The translations under genes were made by a program, and so were the position numbers. 64,000 nucleotides of DNA, taken from CBDCDJ01 sp965215355 (GTDB lineage Bacteria > Deinococcota > Deinococci > Deinococcales > Trueperaceae). Position 1 is the stretch's first letter. Each line of letters begins with the position of its first letter. A model generated the notes under the pieces. It made no database searches. It was given only the letters and a program-made list of their open reading frames with translations, and was not told where the DNA came from. The stretch is taken from positions 1,984,001 through 2,048,000 of the forward strand of contig CBDCDJ010000007.1 of assembly GCA_965215355.1 (NCBI GenBank), in the 5' to 3' direction. Positions 30,424 to 39,044 of this stretch are shown piece by piece.

Positions 30424-31761
30424 TTACGAATCCGGCGAGAAGCCATTGTTGCGAACGGTTTCCTGATACCAGAAGTAGGAATCCTTGGGATAGCGCGCCT
30501 GGTCGTGATAATCCACGTAGACGATACCGAAGCGTTTGTCGTAGCCTTCCGCCCACTCGAAGTTGTCCAGCAACGACCACACGAAGTAACCGCCGACGTT
30601 CGCGCCCGCTTGCAAAGCGCGGTGTACAGCCTGCAGGTAGGCCGCCAGGTAGGCGACACGCTTCTCATCGTGAACCTCGTTTTTCGCGTCCAAAGTATCG
30701 GGAAAAGCCGCCCCGTTCTCAGTGACGAACACTTTCGGGTTGCCGTAGTTTTCCTTGAGGTCAACGAGCTGCTCAAAGAGCGCGTCGGGATAAACTTCCC
30801 AGCCCATGCCGGTCAGTTCGGCGTCCGGGGGCGGCGCGGCCTGGCTCATGCCGACGAGGCTGGCTTTGTCGGCCTTGACGAGCACACGCGTGTATAAGTT
30901 GAGACCCAAGAAGTCCAGCGGTTGCTGAACGAGACCCAAGTCCCCGTCTTGCACGTGCGCCGCCAACATCGCGCTCGTCAACTCGGGGTAAGTGCCTTTG
31001 AGAAGCGGGTCGAGGTAGGTGCGGTTCCACAGCGCGTCGAACAGGGTGGCGGCGGCGGCGTCCTCTTCCGTGTCCGACTCGGGGTGGACGGGCTGCAAAC
31101 TTAAGACGGTGCCGAGCTGCCAACTGCCGTTTGTGCTCCGCAACCGCGACAGCGCCGTGCCCGTGGCGAGGTTCAGGTGATGCGTCGCCGCGCCGTAAGC
31201 AACGATGTCGGTGAGTCCCGGCGCGTGAATCCCGAACAGGTGGCCGAGCAAGGCGACCACGCTGGGCTCGTTCATCATCACGAAGTGTCCCACACGGTCG
31301 CCGTACTGCTCGGCCGCGTAGGCCGCGTAGTCGGCAAAGTAGTGAACCGTGTCGCGGCTCGTCCAACCGCCCTTGTCCTGCAGGGCTTGCGGCAAGTCCC
31401 AGTGGTAAAAACACAGCCAGGGCTCGACGCTTTGGTTCAGCAACTCGTCGATAAGCCGGTCGTAGAAGTCGCGGCCTTTGGCGTTCGGCTTGCCGCGACC
31501 TTCGGGAAACAACCGCGGCCAAGCGGTCGAGAAGCGGTAGGCGTCCAAGCCGAGGTCGGCCAGCAGTTTCACGTCGTGTTTATAGAGGTGGTAGTGGTCG
31601 CAGGCTACGTCGCCGGTGTCACCGCCCACGACCTTGCCCGGCGTGTGGCTGAACGTGTCCCAGATGCTGCGGCCCCGACCGTCCTCTCCCACAGCCCCTT
31701 CGATTTGATAAGCCGCGGTCGACGCTCCCCAGACAAACCCGGCCGGAAATTCGATGTCCAC
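30424..31761 (-). CDS. Family 1 glycoside hydrolase (beta-glucosidase)
   Basis: 445 residues from a GTG at 31761 with AAAGGGG seven bases upstream; the frame is open farther upstream, but MDIEFPAGFVWGASTAAYQI is the normal GH1 start. Acid/base Glu165 lies in MMNEPS and nucleophile Glu348 in VTENGAAFPD. Substrate-binding signatures are present: ASTAAYQIEGA, FYHWDLPQALQ, YFVWSLLDNFEWAEGYDKRF. It removes terminal beta-linked glucose or related sugars from oligosaccharides in the cytoplasm. The sequence gives no sign of a 6-phospho-specific pocket, but this was not modelled. No sugar transporter lies next to it. Confidence 0.94.
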   Translation of the reverse strand: MDIEFPAGFVWGASTAAYQIEGAVGEDGRGRSIWDTFSHTPGKVVGGDTGDVACDHYHLYKHDVKLLADLGLDAYRFSTAWPRLFPEGRGKPNAKGRDFYDRLIDELLNQSVEPWLCFYHWDLPQALQDKGGWTSRDTVHYFADYAAYAAEQYGDRVGHFVMMNEPSVVALLGHLFGIHAPGLTDIVAYGAATHHLNLATGTALSRLRSTNGSWQLGTVLSLQPVHPESDTEEDAAAATLFDALWNRTYLDPLLKGTYPELTSAMLAAHVQDGDLGLVQQPLDFLGLNLYTRVLVKADKASLVGMSQAAPPPDAELTGMGWEVYPDALFEQLVDLKENYGNPKVFVTENGAAFPDTLDAKNEVHDEKRVAYLAAYLQAVHRALQAGANVGGYFVWSLLDNFEWAEGYDKRFGIVYVDYHDQARYPKDSYFWYQETVRNNGFSPDS

Positions 31762-32130
31762 AAGTGTGCCCCTTTCGTAACGGCCCCAGCTTACCTCTCC
31801 AGCCCACAGAACGTGAAAGGAAGGCTGCTGTAAAGCTTTGCGGCTTGAGAAGCTTTGTTGCTCGAAAAGACTTGTTTCCTGAAGCGTTTCTGGACTCATT
31901 TTGACAAGTTCGTCTGCAGCTTGGGCGTCCGCGAGGAGCCTCGTCTACGGTGAAGTGCAAAGGGTTTCTTTACCGCGTTCGAACTCGGACCGGCGGTCTG
32001 GCGGGGGCTCGAGCCAGCCGACCTCGAGCGCACTCGACGTTTGGGGCCGGGCGTTCGGTGCGGGTTTTTAAGACCTCGAGAACACCGGCGCGGGGCTGGG
32101 GCCTCGCTCGGTTCGCGTCCACTCTGCGGT
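31762..32130. other. Intergenic region between divergent GH1 and DMT genes
   Basis: 369 bases separate the two divergent starts. I see no credible gene, repeat or strong hairpin. The half nearer the GH1 start is more AT-rich and probably holds its promoter. Confidence 0.5.
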
Positions 32131-33051
32131 ATGGTGGGCGGCGCTGTGCCCCCTACCTCGCCTCCACCCAAACGTGTTTACGCGGTTTTGAGCGTCGGCC
32201 TTGTCGCGGTGAGTCTGGCCGCCATTTTCATCCGCCTCGCCGACACGAACCCGCTGATCGTCGCGGCTTACCGAATGAGCTTGGCAAGTGTGGCGCTGCT
32301 GCCCTGGAGCCTGCCCGCGCTGCGCCGGGCCAGGTTTACCCGCGCGAACCTTTTTTACGCCGTTTTGGCAGGCGTCTTTTTGGGGTTGCACTTCGTCACC
32401 TGGATAAGCTCGCTGGCTTACACGAGCGTGGCGGCCAGCGTGAGTCTGGTCGCGTCGCAACCCTTGTGGGTGGCGCTGTTGGGTTGGCTGTTCGCCGGGC
32501 TGGCCCCGTCGTTTCTGACCTTGCTCGGGGTGGTGACGGCGGTAGCCGGGGGAGCGCTTATCGGCTTTGGGGACTTTGGTAGCGGCGCGGCCCCGCTGCT
32601 CGGCGACACGCTCGCCGTAACCGGGGCCGTGGCCGGAGCAGCCTACTTTTTGCTGGGCCGCGCCGCGCAACGCCACGGTTTGAGCTTGAACGCTTACGTC
32701 GGGGTAGCTTACGGGGTAGCGGCCATTTTTCTCCTACCTCTGCCCTGGTTTGCGGGTGTGTCTTACGGAGGGTACAGCGCGGAGACCTTGGTATGGATAG
32801 CCCTGCTCGCGCTCATCCCGCAACTGGTCGGGCACACGGGCATCAACTACGCGCTGCGCTACCTTTCCCCCACCTTGGTGGCGACGGCGGTGCTGCTCGA
32901 GCCCATCGGCGCCGTCTTGTTGGCGGTGCTGCTCTTTAAAGAGGTTCCCTCGCTGACGACGGTGCTCGGCGCAGCTGTGCTGTTGGCGGGCGTCTTGTTG
33001 ACCGTCCGGGGAAGCGACGCTGCGACTTCGGCTCAGCCACTCGCCGACTAA
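32131..33051 (+). CDS. DMT superfamily (EamA) transporter
   Basis: 306 residues. The ATG at 32131 gives a short polar N-terminus followed by ten predicted helices in two EamA repeats: residues 15-145 (YAVLSVGLVAVSLAAIFIRL, then IVAAYRMSLASVALLPWSLP) and residues 160-295 (DTLAVTGAVAGAAYFLLGRA, then TAVLLEPIGAVLLAVLLFKE). The FIRLADTNPLIVAAYRM and LLEPIGAVLLA segments are typical. Members export amino acids or other small metabolites; the substrate is not predictable. It is a distinct protein from the second EamA transporter at 38022, which has a different N-terminal region. No operon partner. Confidence 0.85.
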   Translation: MVGGAVPPTSPPPKRVYAVLSVGLVAVSLAAIFIRLADTNPLIVAAYRMSLASVALLPWSLPALRRARFTRANLFYAVLAGVFLGLHFVTWISSLAYTSVAASVSLVASQPLWVALLGWLFAGLAPSFLTLLGVVTAVAGGALIGFGDFGSGAAPLLGDTLAVTGAVAGAAYFLLGRAAQRHGLSLNAYVGVAYGVAAIFLLPLPWFAGVSYGGYSAETLVWIALLALIPQLVGHTGINYALRYLSPTLVATAVLLEPIGAVLLAVLLFKEVPSLTTVLGAAVLLAGVLLTVRGSDAATSAQPLAD

Positions 33052-33055
33052 GCAC

Positions 33056-33138
33056 TAGACCTCTTGCGAAAGTATCAACTGAGCAACCGTAAAACCAGTA
33101 GCCATCGCTCTTCAATTGGACTTGATAAAAGAGGTCTA
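33056..33138. mobile_element. 83-bp MITE-like element with terminal inverted repeats
   Basis: TAGACCTCTT (33056-33065) is exactly inverted at 33129-33138; adjacent ATCAA segments also pair. The interior matches, inverted, the repeat at 18449-18511. No coding capacity. It begins five bases after the DMT gene stop. Confidence 0.6.
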
Positions 33139-33163
33139 CTTTAAGACTTTGTAAGCTTACAAG

Positions 33164-33501
33164 ATGACCGAGTGGAATTTTGACGAACTGCCGAGCCCAA
33201 GCGTACGGCTAGACGAAAGCATCCTGCAACCTGACTATAGGATTAACAAAAAGCCCAAAAGCTCGAGCGGTCTGCAACGAAACTTCGCGGCAACCCTGAG
33301 CTGTGTAGCCTTGTTCAGCAGGGAGTAAGGCCCTTTCTGCGGGTGGCGGAGACGCTCGAGGATGAAGATGACCACGCGCCCGAATAGCACTACCGATACG
33401 GGACGACGGTTGGGTATTCGCTACGCAATTGGCACTGGGAAGACCGTGTGGAAGAATCGACATCATCTGCGGTGGCTGCGCGGCCCAGCAAACAGGAATG
33501 A
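33164..33501 (+). pseudogene. Broken gene of unknown function (one frameshift, one stop)
   Basis: An ATG at 33164 opens MTEWNFDELPSPSVRLDESI and runs 54 codons to a TAA at 33326. The next frame, entered at 33325, continues VRPFLRVAETLEDEDDHAPE to a TAG at 33385, then HYRYGTTVGYSLRNWHWEDR to a TGA at 33499. The three pieces read as one acidic, soluble protein of about 112 residues damaged by one frameshift and one nonsense change. I do not recognise the family. It lies among mobile-element debris, which fits decay of an acquired gene. The joined reading is inference. Confidence 0.4.
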
Positions 33502-33915
33502 TCTTTCGCCGGGCTGCCCTCTTACCTGTCAAGCTGCCCCAATCTGAGAATTCGTCCTGAGAGACTACGGTGATTGCGCCTTTGCAAGAAAGGCTTGCAC
33601 CCTGCCTCGGTCCTGGCGCGGCTGGCGAGCCATCCCGGTAAAGATGCTCAAACTGAACCCGACCCCTTCCCACAGACTCAGGCTCATGCATTGGACTCGA
33701 CCCCAAACGAAAGAGGTACTTCCCAACGGGACCCTGGAGGCGCCACCCCAGACCTCACACAAATCCTCGCGGCCCTCACCCCCAAATCTTCAAGCTAAAG
33801 GGCAGAAAAAACATAACCCCTATATGGCGCTAACATAACGCCCTCTTTCTTACAGTTGCTCTTACGAGGCTACGCGCGCAGCTCTCGTAACAATCCAAGA
33901 GGAGGAAGACAACGC
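33502..33915. other. Non-coding stretch in the accessory region
   Basis: About 410 bases with only short, unconvincing reading frames. AAGAGGAGGAAGACAACGC just before 33916 supplies a ribosome-binding site for the next ORF. No repeat or tRNA-like fold is evident. Confidence 0.5.
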
Positions 33916-34014
33916 ATGAAACGACGAAATGTCCTTGTTATAAGCATCTTACTTATCACAGGCTTCTCCCTAAGCCAAAGTCCATCACCTCAAAAAGGAG
34001 TTGTCCATGAGTAG
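33916..34014 (+). CDS. Short hydrophobic ORF overlapping the start of the next gene
   Basis: 32 residues, MKRRNVLVISILLITGFSLS followed by QSPSPQKGVVHE, with a good ribosome-binding site (GAGGAGG) 11 bases before the ATG. It looks like a bare signal peptide or a leader peptide. Its last codons overlap the ATG of the secreted protein at 34007, so ribosomes ending here could start there. It may be the remnant of a secreted protein gene or a true translational coupler. It is too short for a family call. Confidence 0.4.
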   Translation: MKRRNVLVISILLITGFSLSQSPSPQKGVVHE

Positions 34015-34723
34015 TCGTTTTGTAACGTCTTTAAGCGCAATGATTGTCTTGACGCTGCTTGGAACAGGCATTGCTCAGACATCTATAGCAGCCGAGTTCA
34101 ACCGTGTGCCTATCGACATGAAAATGCCCACAGGTCAAAGCGTCGCTATCGAATGTCAGGACGAAGGCGCTGATTATCCCTATTCACCTTACGACTGGCC
34201 CGATGCTAAAGCCACCTTAAGCATTGAGCAAACAGGTGTGCAGACGGTTGTGAGTATTGAAATGACCGGCGTCAAACCCAACAGTTATTACACGATGTGG
34301 CTGCGCTTAAAAGGCACCGACGCTGCGGGGAATGATTTCGGCGGGAACCCCATTTTAGGTATTCCGGGGACGCCGCTTATTCCGAGTTCCGAGCTTGACG
34401 AAGCCCTCGGCTTTACAGGTCCGGGCAATGCCAAAGTTGGGCTTAGCAACGGCTTTTGGAGTGATAAAAACGGCAACGCCATCTTTACCACCACGGTGGA
34501 CTTTCCCCTTATCGGCGGGGCCTACCCCTTTCAGAACTTTGAAGGTTTCGATCCTACCGATGAACGCTTTCCTTTAGAGAATCCGATGGCCGTTCCTGTA
34601 GCGGTGGTTACCGAGGGTGCGCCTTTTACGTTAAGGGTGGCTTCGCACTGTCAATCGAATGTAAATTATGGTCTCTTCCCTGGCCCGCATGAGGGTTGGT
34701 TCGATTGGCTGGCAGGGAAGTAA
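34007..34723 (+). CDS. Secreted protein of unknown function, lower GC than its surroundings
   Basis: 238 residues. The ATG at 34007 has AAAAGGAG six bases upstream; a TTG two codons earlier is less likely. A signal peptide (MSSRFVTSLSAMIVLTLLGT) ends near AQTSIAA. The mature part is beta-rich with two cysteines (IECQDEG and ASHCQSN), a KATLSIEQTGVQTVVSIEMT strand region and TMWLRLKGTDAAGNDFGGNP. It ends FPGPHEGWFDWLAGK. No protease, lectin or lipobox motif is recognised. Codon use is richer in A and T than that of the core genes on either side, which suggests transfer. It is followed by a truncated membrane gene and an ISL3-like element. Confidence 0.7.
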   Translation: MSSRFVTSLSAMIVLTLLGTGIAQTSIAAEFNRVPIDMKMPTGQSVAIECQDEGADYPYSPYDWPDAKATLSIEQTGVQTVVSIEMTGVKPNSYYTMWLRLKGTDAAGNDFGGNPILGIPGTPLIPSSELDEALGFTGPGNAKVGLSNGFWSDKNGNAIFTTTVDFPLIGGAYPFQNFEGFDPTDERFPLENPMAVPVAVVTEGAPFTLRVASHCQSNVNYGLFPGPHEGWFDWLAGK

Positions 34724-34761
34724 AGGGGAAGCCCTTGCCCAAATCCGAGAAGGTTCAAGTG

Positions 34762-34953
34762 ATGAAGCAAACGATGCGCCCGCTCACCTCGAGCTTACGC
34801 ACTCGGCGCAAGGGCTTGAGGTACGCCCAAGCCCTTGCGCTCTACCTCGTGCTCGTCGCCGGGCATTTTGCCGAGCACCTCTCACAACTCGCCCAGGTCT
34901 ATCTATTCGGGCTTTCCCCGCGTGAGGCGGGCGGTTTATTGGGCGTGTGGTGA
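34762..34953 (+). pseudogene. Truncated membrane protein gene cut by the ISL3-like element
   Basis: An ATG at 34762 (AAGG upstream) opens 63 codons ending YAQALALYLVLVAGHFAEHL and then SQLAQVYLFGLSPREAGGLLGVW. The hydrophobic helix and the downstream FGLSPREAGGLLG suggest the N-terminus of a larger membrane protein. The frame stops at 34951, two bases before the element's terminal repeat. No continuation is found on the far side of the element, so the rest has been lost. Confidence 0.5.
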
Positions 34954-35019
34954 GGTGGACCCCGTTGTCAGGTTCATCGCCACTTTTGATGAAGCGGAAA
35001 GATTCAGCGACAATAGAGC

Positions 35020-36624
35020 ATGTTGTGGAACAAGTTCTGGAACGGAAAACCAATAGAGGTTGAAGCTGTCGGCTTCAAGAAGGGGCTATTAGAGATACGG
35101 GCGCACACCGTAGGCCGCGCCGTCCGCTGCCCCAGCTGTAAGAGAGCAACCTCACGCAGACACAGCTTCTACCACCGCCGACTAGCCGACTTGCCCTGTT
35201 TCGGCGTGTCCAGCCGCCTGCACCTTACTTGTCGGAGGTTCTTCTGCGGTAACAACAGGTGCAAGCGACAAATCTTCTGCGAGCGACTTGAAGATTTAGC
35301 GGCTGTCTACGCTCGGAAGAGCAAACGGCTGCTCCGTTGGACTCGCACCATCGCTTTTGCACTGGGAGGGCAAGCAGGTGAAGCGCTTGCGAAAGCAAAC
35401 GGGGTGAGAACCAGTGGCACGAGTCTACTACGTCTCATCCGCGCCACGGCTGTAAAACCAAGAGCCACACCAAAAGTTCTCGGCGTAGATGATTGGTCCT
35501 TGCGTAAGGGCCGCAGTTACGGCACTCTGTTAGTCGACCTTGAAAGGCAGGTCGTCGTTGATGTGCTGCGGGGACGAGATGCCGACACGCTTTCGGCCTG
35601 GCTAAACGAGCATCCGGGTGTAGAAGTTATCAGTCGTGACCGTTCCGGTGACTATGCTTTGGGAGCGCGCCGGGGCGCGCCGAACGCCATACAAATCGCT
35701 GACCGGTGGCACCTGTTGAGGAACGTGGGCGACATGGTCGAGCGTTTCTTAACCCGCCACGCTTCTACCATCTGTCTCGCCCACGAAACCACCCTTCAAA
35801 AAGTAACCGAGGATGCCGTCATGAAGGCCGCCCCCGAGTTGTCGCTCTCTTCGAACAAGAAGCGTACACATGATAGACGCCGTGAGCGTTATGAACAGGC
35901 AGTCGCGCTTTTCGAGCAGGGCAAATCTAAAAAGGAAATAGCCAGGCGACTCGGCATGAGTCGGAGCACCGTGATTGCTTACGTGGCCGCGGGGTCGTTC
36001 CCAGAAAGAAGGCGCAGAACTCCCACCTTGGGCATCCTGGCACCCTATGTTGGTTACCTTCAGCGGCGCTGGCTTGAAGGCTGTCACAATATCAGCCAAT
36101 TGTGGCGAGACATCAAGGCGCAAGGCTACTTGGGTAAAAGGGCGATGGTGAAGCGCTATATTCAGCAGCTCCGCCGACTGACACGAGATGAATGTGAAAG
36201 GTTGCGGCAAAACCCTTTCCGCAAGCCCTCGCCCCGTCAACTGCGTTACTGGTTGCTTAAAGAAGAAAACAAACTGGAACCCAAACAGAAAAGTTTCATC
36301 AAGGCATTTCTCGACTCCTGTCCCGAAGCCAAAACACTGCAACGCTAGGCAGGGCAGTTCTGTCACATGCTCAAGACCCAGCAGGCTGACGCGTTTCCCG
36401 TCTGGCTCGAGGAAGCTCAGGCCTGTGATGTTCTGGAGTTGTGTAACTTCGCCGCCCACATCAAAGACCAAGACGCTGTTCATAACGCCATGAAATATTC
36501 GTGGAGCAACGGACAGCTCGAGGGCCAGGTGAACCGGCTCAAAACCATCAAGCGGCAGATGTATGGTCGCGCCAACTTCGACCTGCTGTGTGCTCGGGTG
36601 ATGTACCGAACACCAGCTTCGTGA
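35020..36624 (+). pseudogene. ISL3 family transposase with an in-frame TAG
   Basis: The frame from ATG 35020 reads a zinc-ribbon N-terminus (VRCPSCKRATSRRHSFYHRR, CRRFFCGNNRCKRQIFCERL), then the DDE core: VLGVDDWSLRKGRSYGTLLV, EVISRDRSGDYALGARRGAP with AIQIADRWHLLRN, a helix-turn-helix insertion (KKEIARRLGMSRSTVIAYVA) and, after a TAG at 36346, the last block YSWSNGQLEGQVNRLKTIKR with the catalytic Glu. The frame is unbroken apart from that TAG, so one base change inactivated it. Total length about 535 codons is normal for the family. Confidence 0.85.
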
Positions 36625-36664
36625 TCCGGTTTCATCAAAAGTGGCGATGAACCTGACAATGGGG

Positions 36665-36940
36665 CAGCAATTCCAAATTTAACAAACCCTCTCTCAAACA
36701 GCGTTGAGCAGGTTAAAGCTTATCAGCACAGCAGCTAATTCCCCTCTACTTTGCTCAGAAGAGGGCTAAATATCTGGCGGGACGCTTCTAAAAAGTTGCT
36801 AAGGGAGCTTAGTTCACCAGAAACTGAAGGGTTATTCTCCGAAACAGCCTCTGTAGCTGCTCGATTGCTCGTCGCCTATCTCTTGAGAGTACCGTTCAGC
36901 ACGTCATTGAAATCGAATTTGGTTAAATTTGGAACTGCTG
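36665..36940. mobile_element. 276-bp MITE with 19-bp terminal repeats and a 9-bp target duplication
   Basis: CAGCAATTCCAAATTTAAC at the left (36665-36683) matches the complement of the right end (36922-36940) at 18 of 19 positions. ACAATGGGG flanks it on both sides (36656-36664 and 36941-36949). Removing the element and one copy restores the right end of the ISL3-like element. No convincing gene inside. Confidence 0.75.
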
Positions 36941-36959
36941 ACAATGGGGTCCACTATAC

Positions 36960-36988
36960 TTGGCAGCCCGTCGACGACTTGGTATACT
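36960..36988 (+). promoter_or_regulatory. tRNA-Trp promoter
   Basis: TTGGCA (36960-36965), a 17-base spacer and TATACT (36983-36988), ten bases before the tRNA. The ISL3-like element ends just six bases upstream of the -35 box. Confidence 0.65.
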
Positions 36989-36998
36989 AGTAGGATAC

Positions 36999-37074
<76 letters not shown>

Positions 37075-37100
37075 AGAAAAAGCGTCGGAGACGTGAAAAA

Positions 37101-37143
37101 CACCTCCTTTTTGGATTAGACCCAAAGGGGAGGTGCTTGTTTT
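37101..37143 (+). terminator. Terminator of tRNA-Trp
   Basis: CACCTCCTTTTTGG pairs with CCAAAGGGGAGGTG (14 bp, two wobbles) around a short loop, then CTTGTTTTC. Flanking GTGAAAA and TTTTCAC extend the pairing. Confidence 0.75.
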
Positions 37144-37358
37144 CACTTACCTCCACACTTACTATCGTTGCTCGGTGCAGATTAAGTACGCTTACAGAAT
37201 AGGACACCGTACCAATATCTGCGACATGAACACCGCTGTCGGGCGCGAGTCGGATGGGTTCTCAAAAACTGCGCTACCATCAAGGCCAACTTACTTGCGC
37301 CGCATAATCCTTGCAGCTTTCGACTGAAGCGCTTACGAGGAGAGAGTTGGTTAACTTT

Positions 37359-37898
37359 ATGACTCTAAACATAGACTATCTACCTACCCCGTCTACCGAA
37401 TGGCTCGACTACGAAAGCTATTTTCGAGACCTCGAGACGACAGACCTGTCACTGTCGGACTTAAACGCTTGGCTGAAGGCTTGGAGCAACGTCGAAAAGC
37501 TCATCCGCGGGCTGGAGATTCAGCTCAAGCTTGCCGCTTATGCCGACCTGACCGACGAAGCTGCGCAAAAAGCCTTCGACCGCTACTCGGAACACCTGTT
37601 GCCAAACGTAAAGAACGCCAACCACGTTTTGAAAGAAAAGTTCTTAGAAGCAGTAAGGGAGAAAACTCCAAACGAGTTCACCGAGATGGTTAAAACGTTC
37701 GAGGCCGAGTCGAGGCTCTTCGTCGCCACCAACGTACCTTTGCTTGCGAAGCACGGCGTTCTCTCCGAAAGGTACGGCCGTCTGATGGGAAGTCTCAAGA
37801 CCCAGTTGGGTGAGAAGGAGGTCTCCTATGGTGAGCTTGCACCGCAGCTCGAGGGCAGAAACAGAAACCTTGCACATCATCTTTTTCCACAAACATGA
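37359..37898 (+). pseudogene. Truncated oligoendopeptidase F (M3 family), N-terminal third only
   Basis: The ATG at 37359 opens MTLNIDYLPTPSTEWLDYES followed by YFRDLETTDLSLSDLNAWLK, KLIRGLEIQLKLAAYADLTD and KNANHVLKEKFLEAV, the usual N-terminal helical region of PepF-type M3 peptidases. The frame ends after 179 codons at GELAPQLEGRNRNLAHHLFP, well before the HExGH zinc site, which is nowhere downstream. Normal length is about 560-600 residues. It is therefore a 3'-deleted copy lying next to tRNA-Trp in the accessory region. Family assignment is by pattern. Confidence 0.55.
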
Positions 37899-38021
37899 AT
37901 TTCGTCCGGGTCTCAGAGTAAGTGGGTCGGAATTGAGGGCTGGTGCAGGCTCGAGCTTAAAGGAATTCAGGCCTTTCCTAAGCCGGTGAAGAAGTTGACG
38001 TAGCCGTCATCAAGCTCAAGT

Positions 38022-38918
38022 CTAATCAGTAGCGACTTCGGCTTGCACTTTCACCCTGTCCCGCCGACTTCTGTTGACGAGCACAATACCGAAAATCGCG
38101 ATGCCACCGCCTACCAGCGTCAGCAGCGTCGGTACTTCGCCGAGCAAAAGCCAACTGAACAGCAGGCTGAACACCGGCACCATGTACAAAAACGCCGCCA
38201 CGAGCGTCACCGAGGTTTGCGCTAGGGCCTGAGCGTAAAGCGTGTAAGCGACGGCCGAGGGTACGACGCCGATGTAAACCGCCGCCAGCAGCGGCGTCCC
38301 ACCGGCCGTGGCGACGTCCGCAGTAAAGCCGGGCCAAAAAATGAACATCGGCAGGGTGCCCGCCCAGGTGGCGAAGGCCGTCACCTCGACAGGTTTGTAG
38401 CGCTCGAACAGAGGTTTTTGCAACACGGCGTAAAAAGCCGTTACTACGGCCGACACCAGCACGAGCAGCGCGTAGCGGTTGAAGCCGAGGGCTGCGTCCT
38501 CCCCCACCACGATGAGCGCGACCCCGCCGAACGACACCACGATGCCAAGCCAGCCGAGCGTACTCAACCGTTCGGAGAGCAAAAAATAAGCGACGACGGC
38601 CGTAAACGCAGGCGCGGTGGCGATGATCAGGCTCGCCGCGCCCGCCGAAACGTTCAGCTCGCCGAAGTTCAGCGCCGTGTGATAAACAAAATAGCCGAAC
38701 AGGCCTAGCAGAAAAAAGAACGGGACGTCCCGCCGCTCGGGCCACACCCTGCGCCCGGTCAAGGCCAGGTAAGGCACGAAGCAAACCGACGCGACAAGGT
38801 GCCGCAACAGCGTCAGGTGGCCCGCCGACAAACCCTCCAACCCCAACTTGATGCCGGGAAACGCCGAGCCCCACAAGACGGCTAAGAGAAACAGGGTACC
38901 GAAAAAGGGCAGTGTCAC
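38022..38918 (-). CDS. DMT superfamily (EamA) transporter
   Basis: 298 residues from a GTG at 38918; the frame opens 21 codons upstream, but TAGAGT (38931-38926) lies seven bases before this GTG, fitting a leaderless start, and the first helix (LPFFGTLFLLAVLWGSAFPG) follows at once. Ten helices in two EamA repeats are evident, with WGSAFPGIKLGLEGLSAGHL in the first and VAAFLYMVPVFSLLFSWLLL in the second. It is probably an exporter of small metabolites. It is convergent with the truncated peptidase gene and has no functional partner nearby. Confidence 0.85.
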   Translation of the reverse strand: MTLPFFGTLFLLAVLWGSAFPGIKLGLEGLSAGHLTLLRHLVASVCFVPYLALTGRRVWPERRDVPFFFLLGLFGYFVYHTALNFGELNVSAGAASLIIATAPAFTAVVAYFLLSERLSTLGWLGIVVSFGGVALIVVGEDAALGFNRYALLVLVSAVVTAFYAVLQKPLFERYKPVEVTAFATWAGTLPMFIFWPGFTADVATAGGTPLLAAVYIGVVPSAVAYTLYAQALAQTSVTLVAAFLYMVPVFSLLFSWLLLGEVPTLLTLVGGGIAIFGIVLVNRSRRDRVKVQAEVATD

Positions 38919-38925
38919 AGCGGCT

Positions 38926-38931
38926 ACTCTA
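38926..38931 (-). promoter_or_regulatory. -10 box (leaderless type) for the DMT gene
   Basis: TAGAGT on the minus strand, seven bases before GTG 38918; no ribosome-binding site visible. Confidence 0.4.
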
Positions 38932-39000
38932 ACGCAGGCAAGAGAGTAGGAGAGTTGGGAAGAGGGGTAGGGCTGCCGCAAAGCCAGCTTGCGTTACAGA

Positions 39001-39044
39001 TTGTCTTTGCGAGGAAGCGAAGCGTTGAGGCAACCTCACGTACG
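39001..39044. repeat. REP-like intergenic repeat
   Basis: TTTGCGAGGAAGCGAAGCG followed by TTGAGGCAACCTCACGTA; a close copy is at 54944-54981. The rest of this intergenic space (to 39257) holds two direct copies of GAGCGTGGTGGCATCCGCCC at 39180 and 39204, and no gene. Confidence 0.5.

Larger units (their letters stand above)
34955..36954 (+). mobile_element. ISL3-like insertion element with a nested MITE
   Basis: Left end GTGGACCCCGTTGTCAGG (34955-34972), continuing GTTCATCGCCACTTTTGATG, is matched inverted at the right (36622-36660), where the outermost GGGGTCCAC is displaced to 36946-36954 by a 276-bp nested element. It carries one transposase gene, broken by a stop codon. The flanking 8-bp sequences differ, so no target duplication is visible. 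Confidence 0.75.

Noticed and set aside
30368..30580. 71 extra N-terminal residues of Hsp20
   Set aside because: Upstream frame only; ATG 30367 has a proper ribosome-binding site and the family N-terminus.
36751..36990. 79-codon frame inside the nested MITE
   Set aside because: It runs through the MITE end and target duplication into the tRNA promoter, with no start signal; chance frame.
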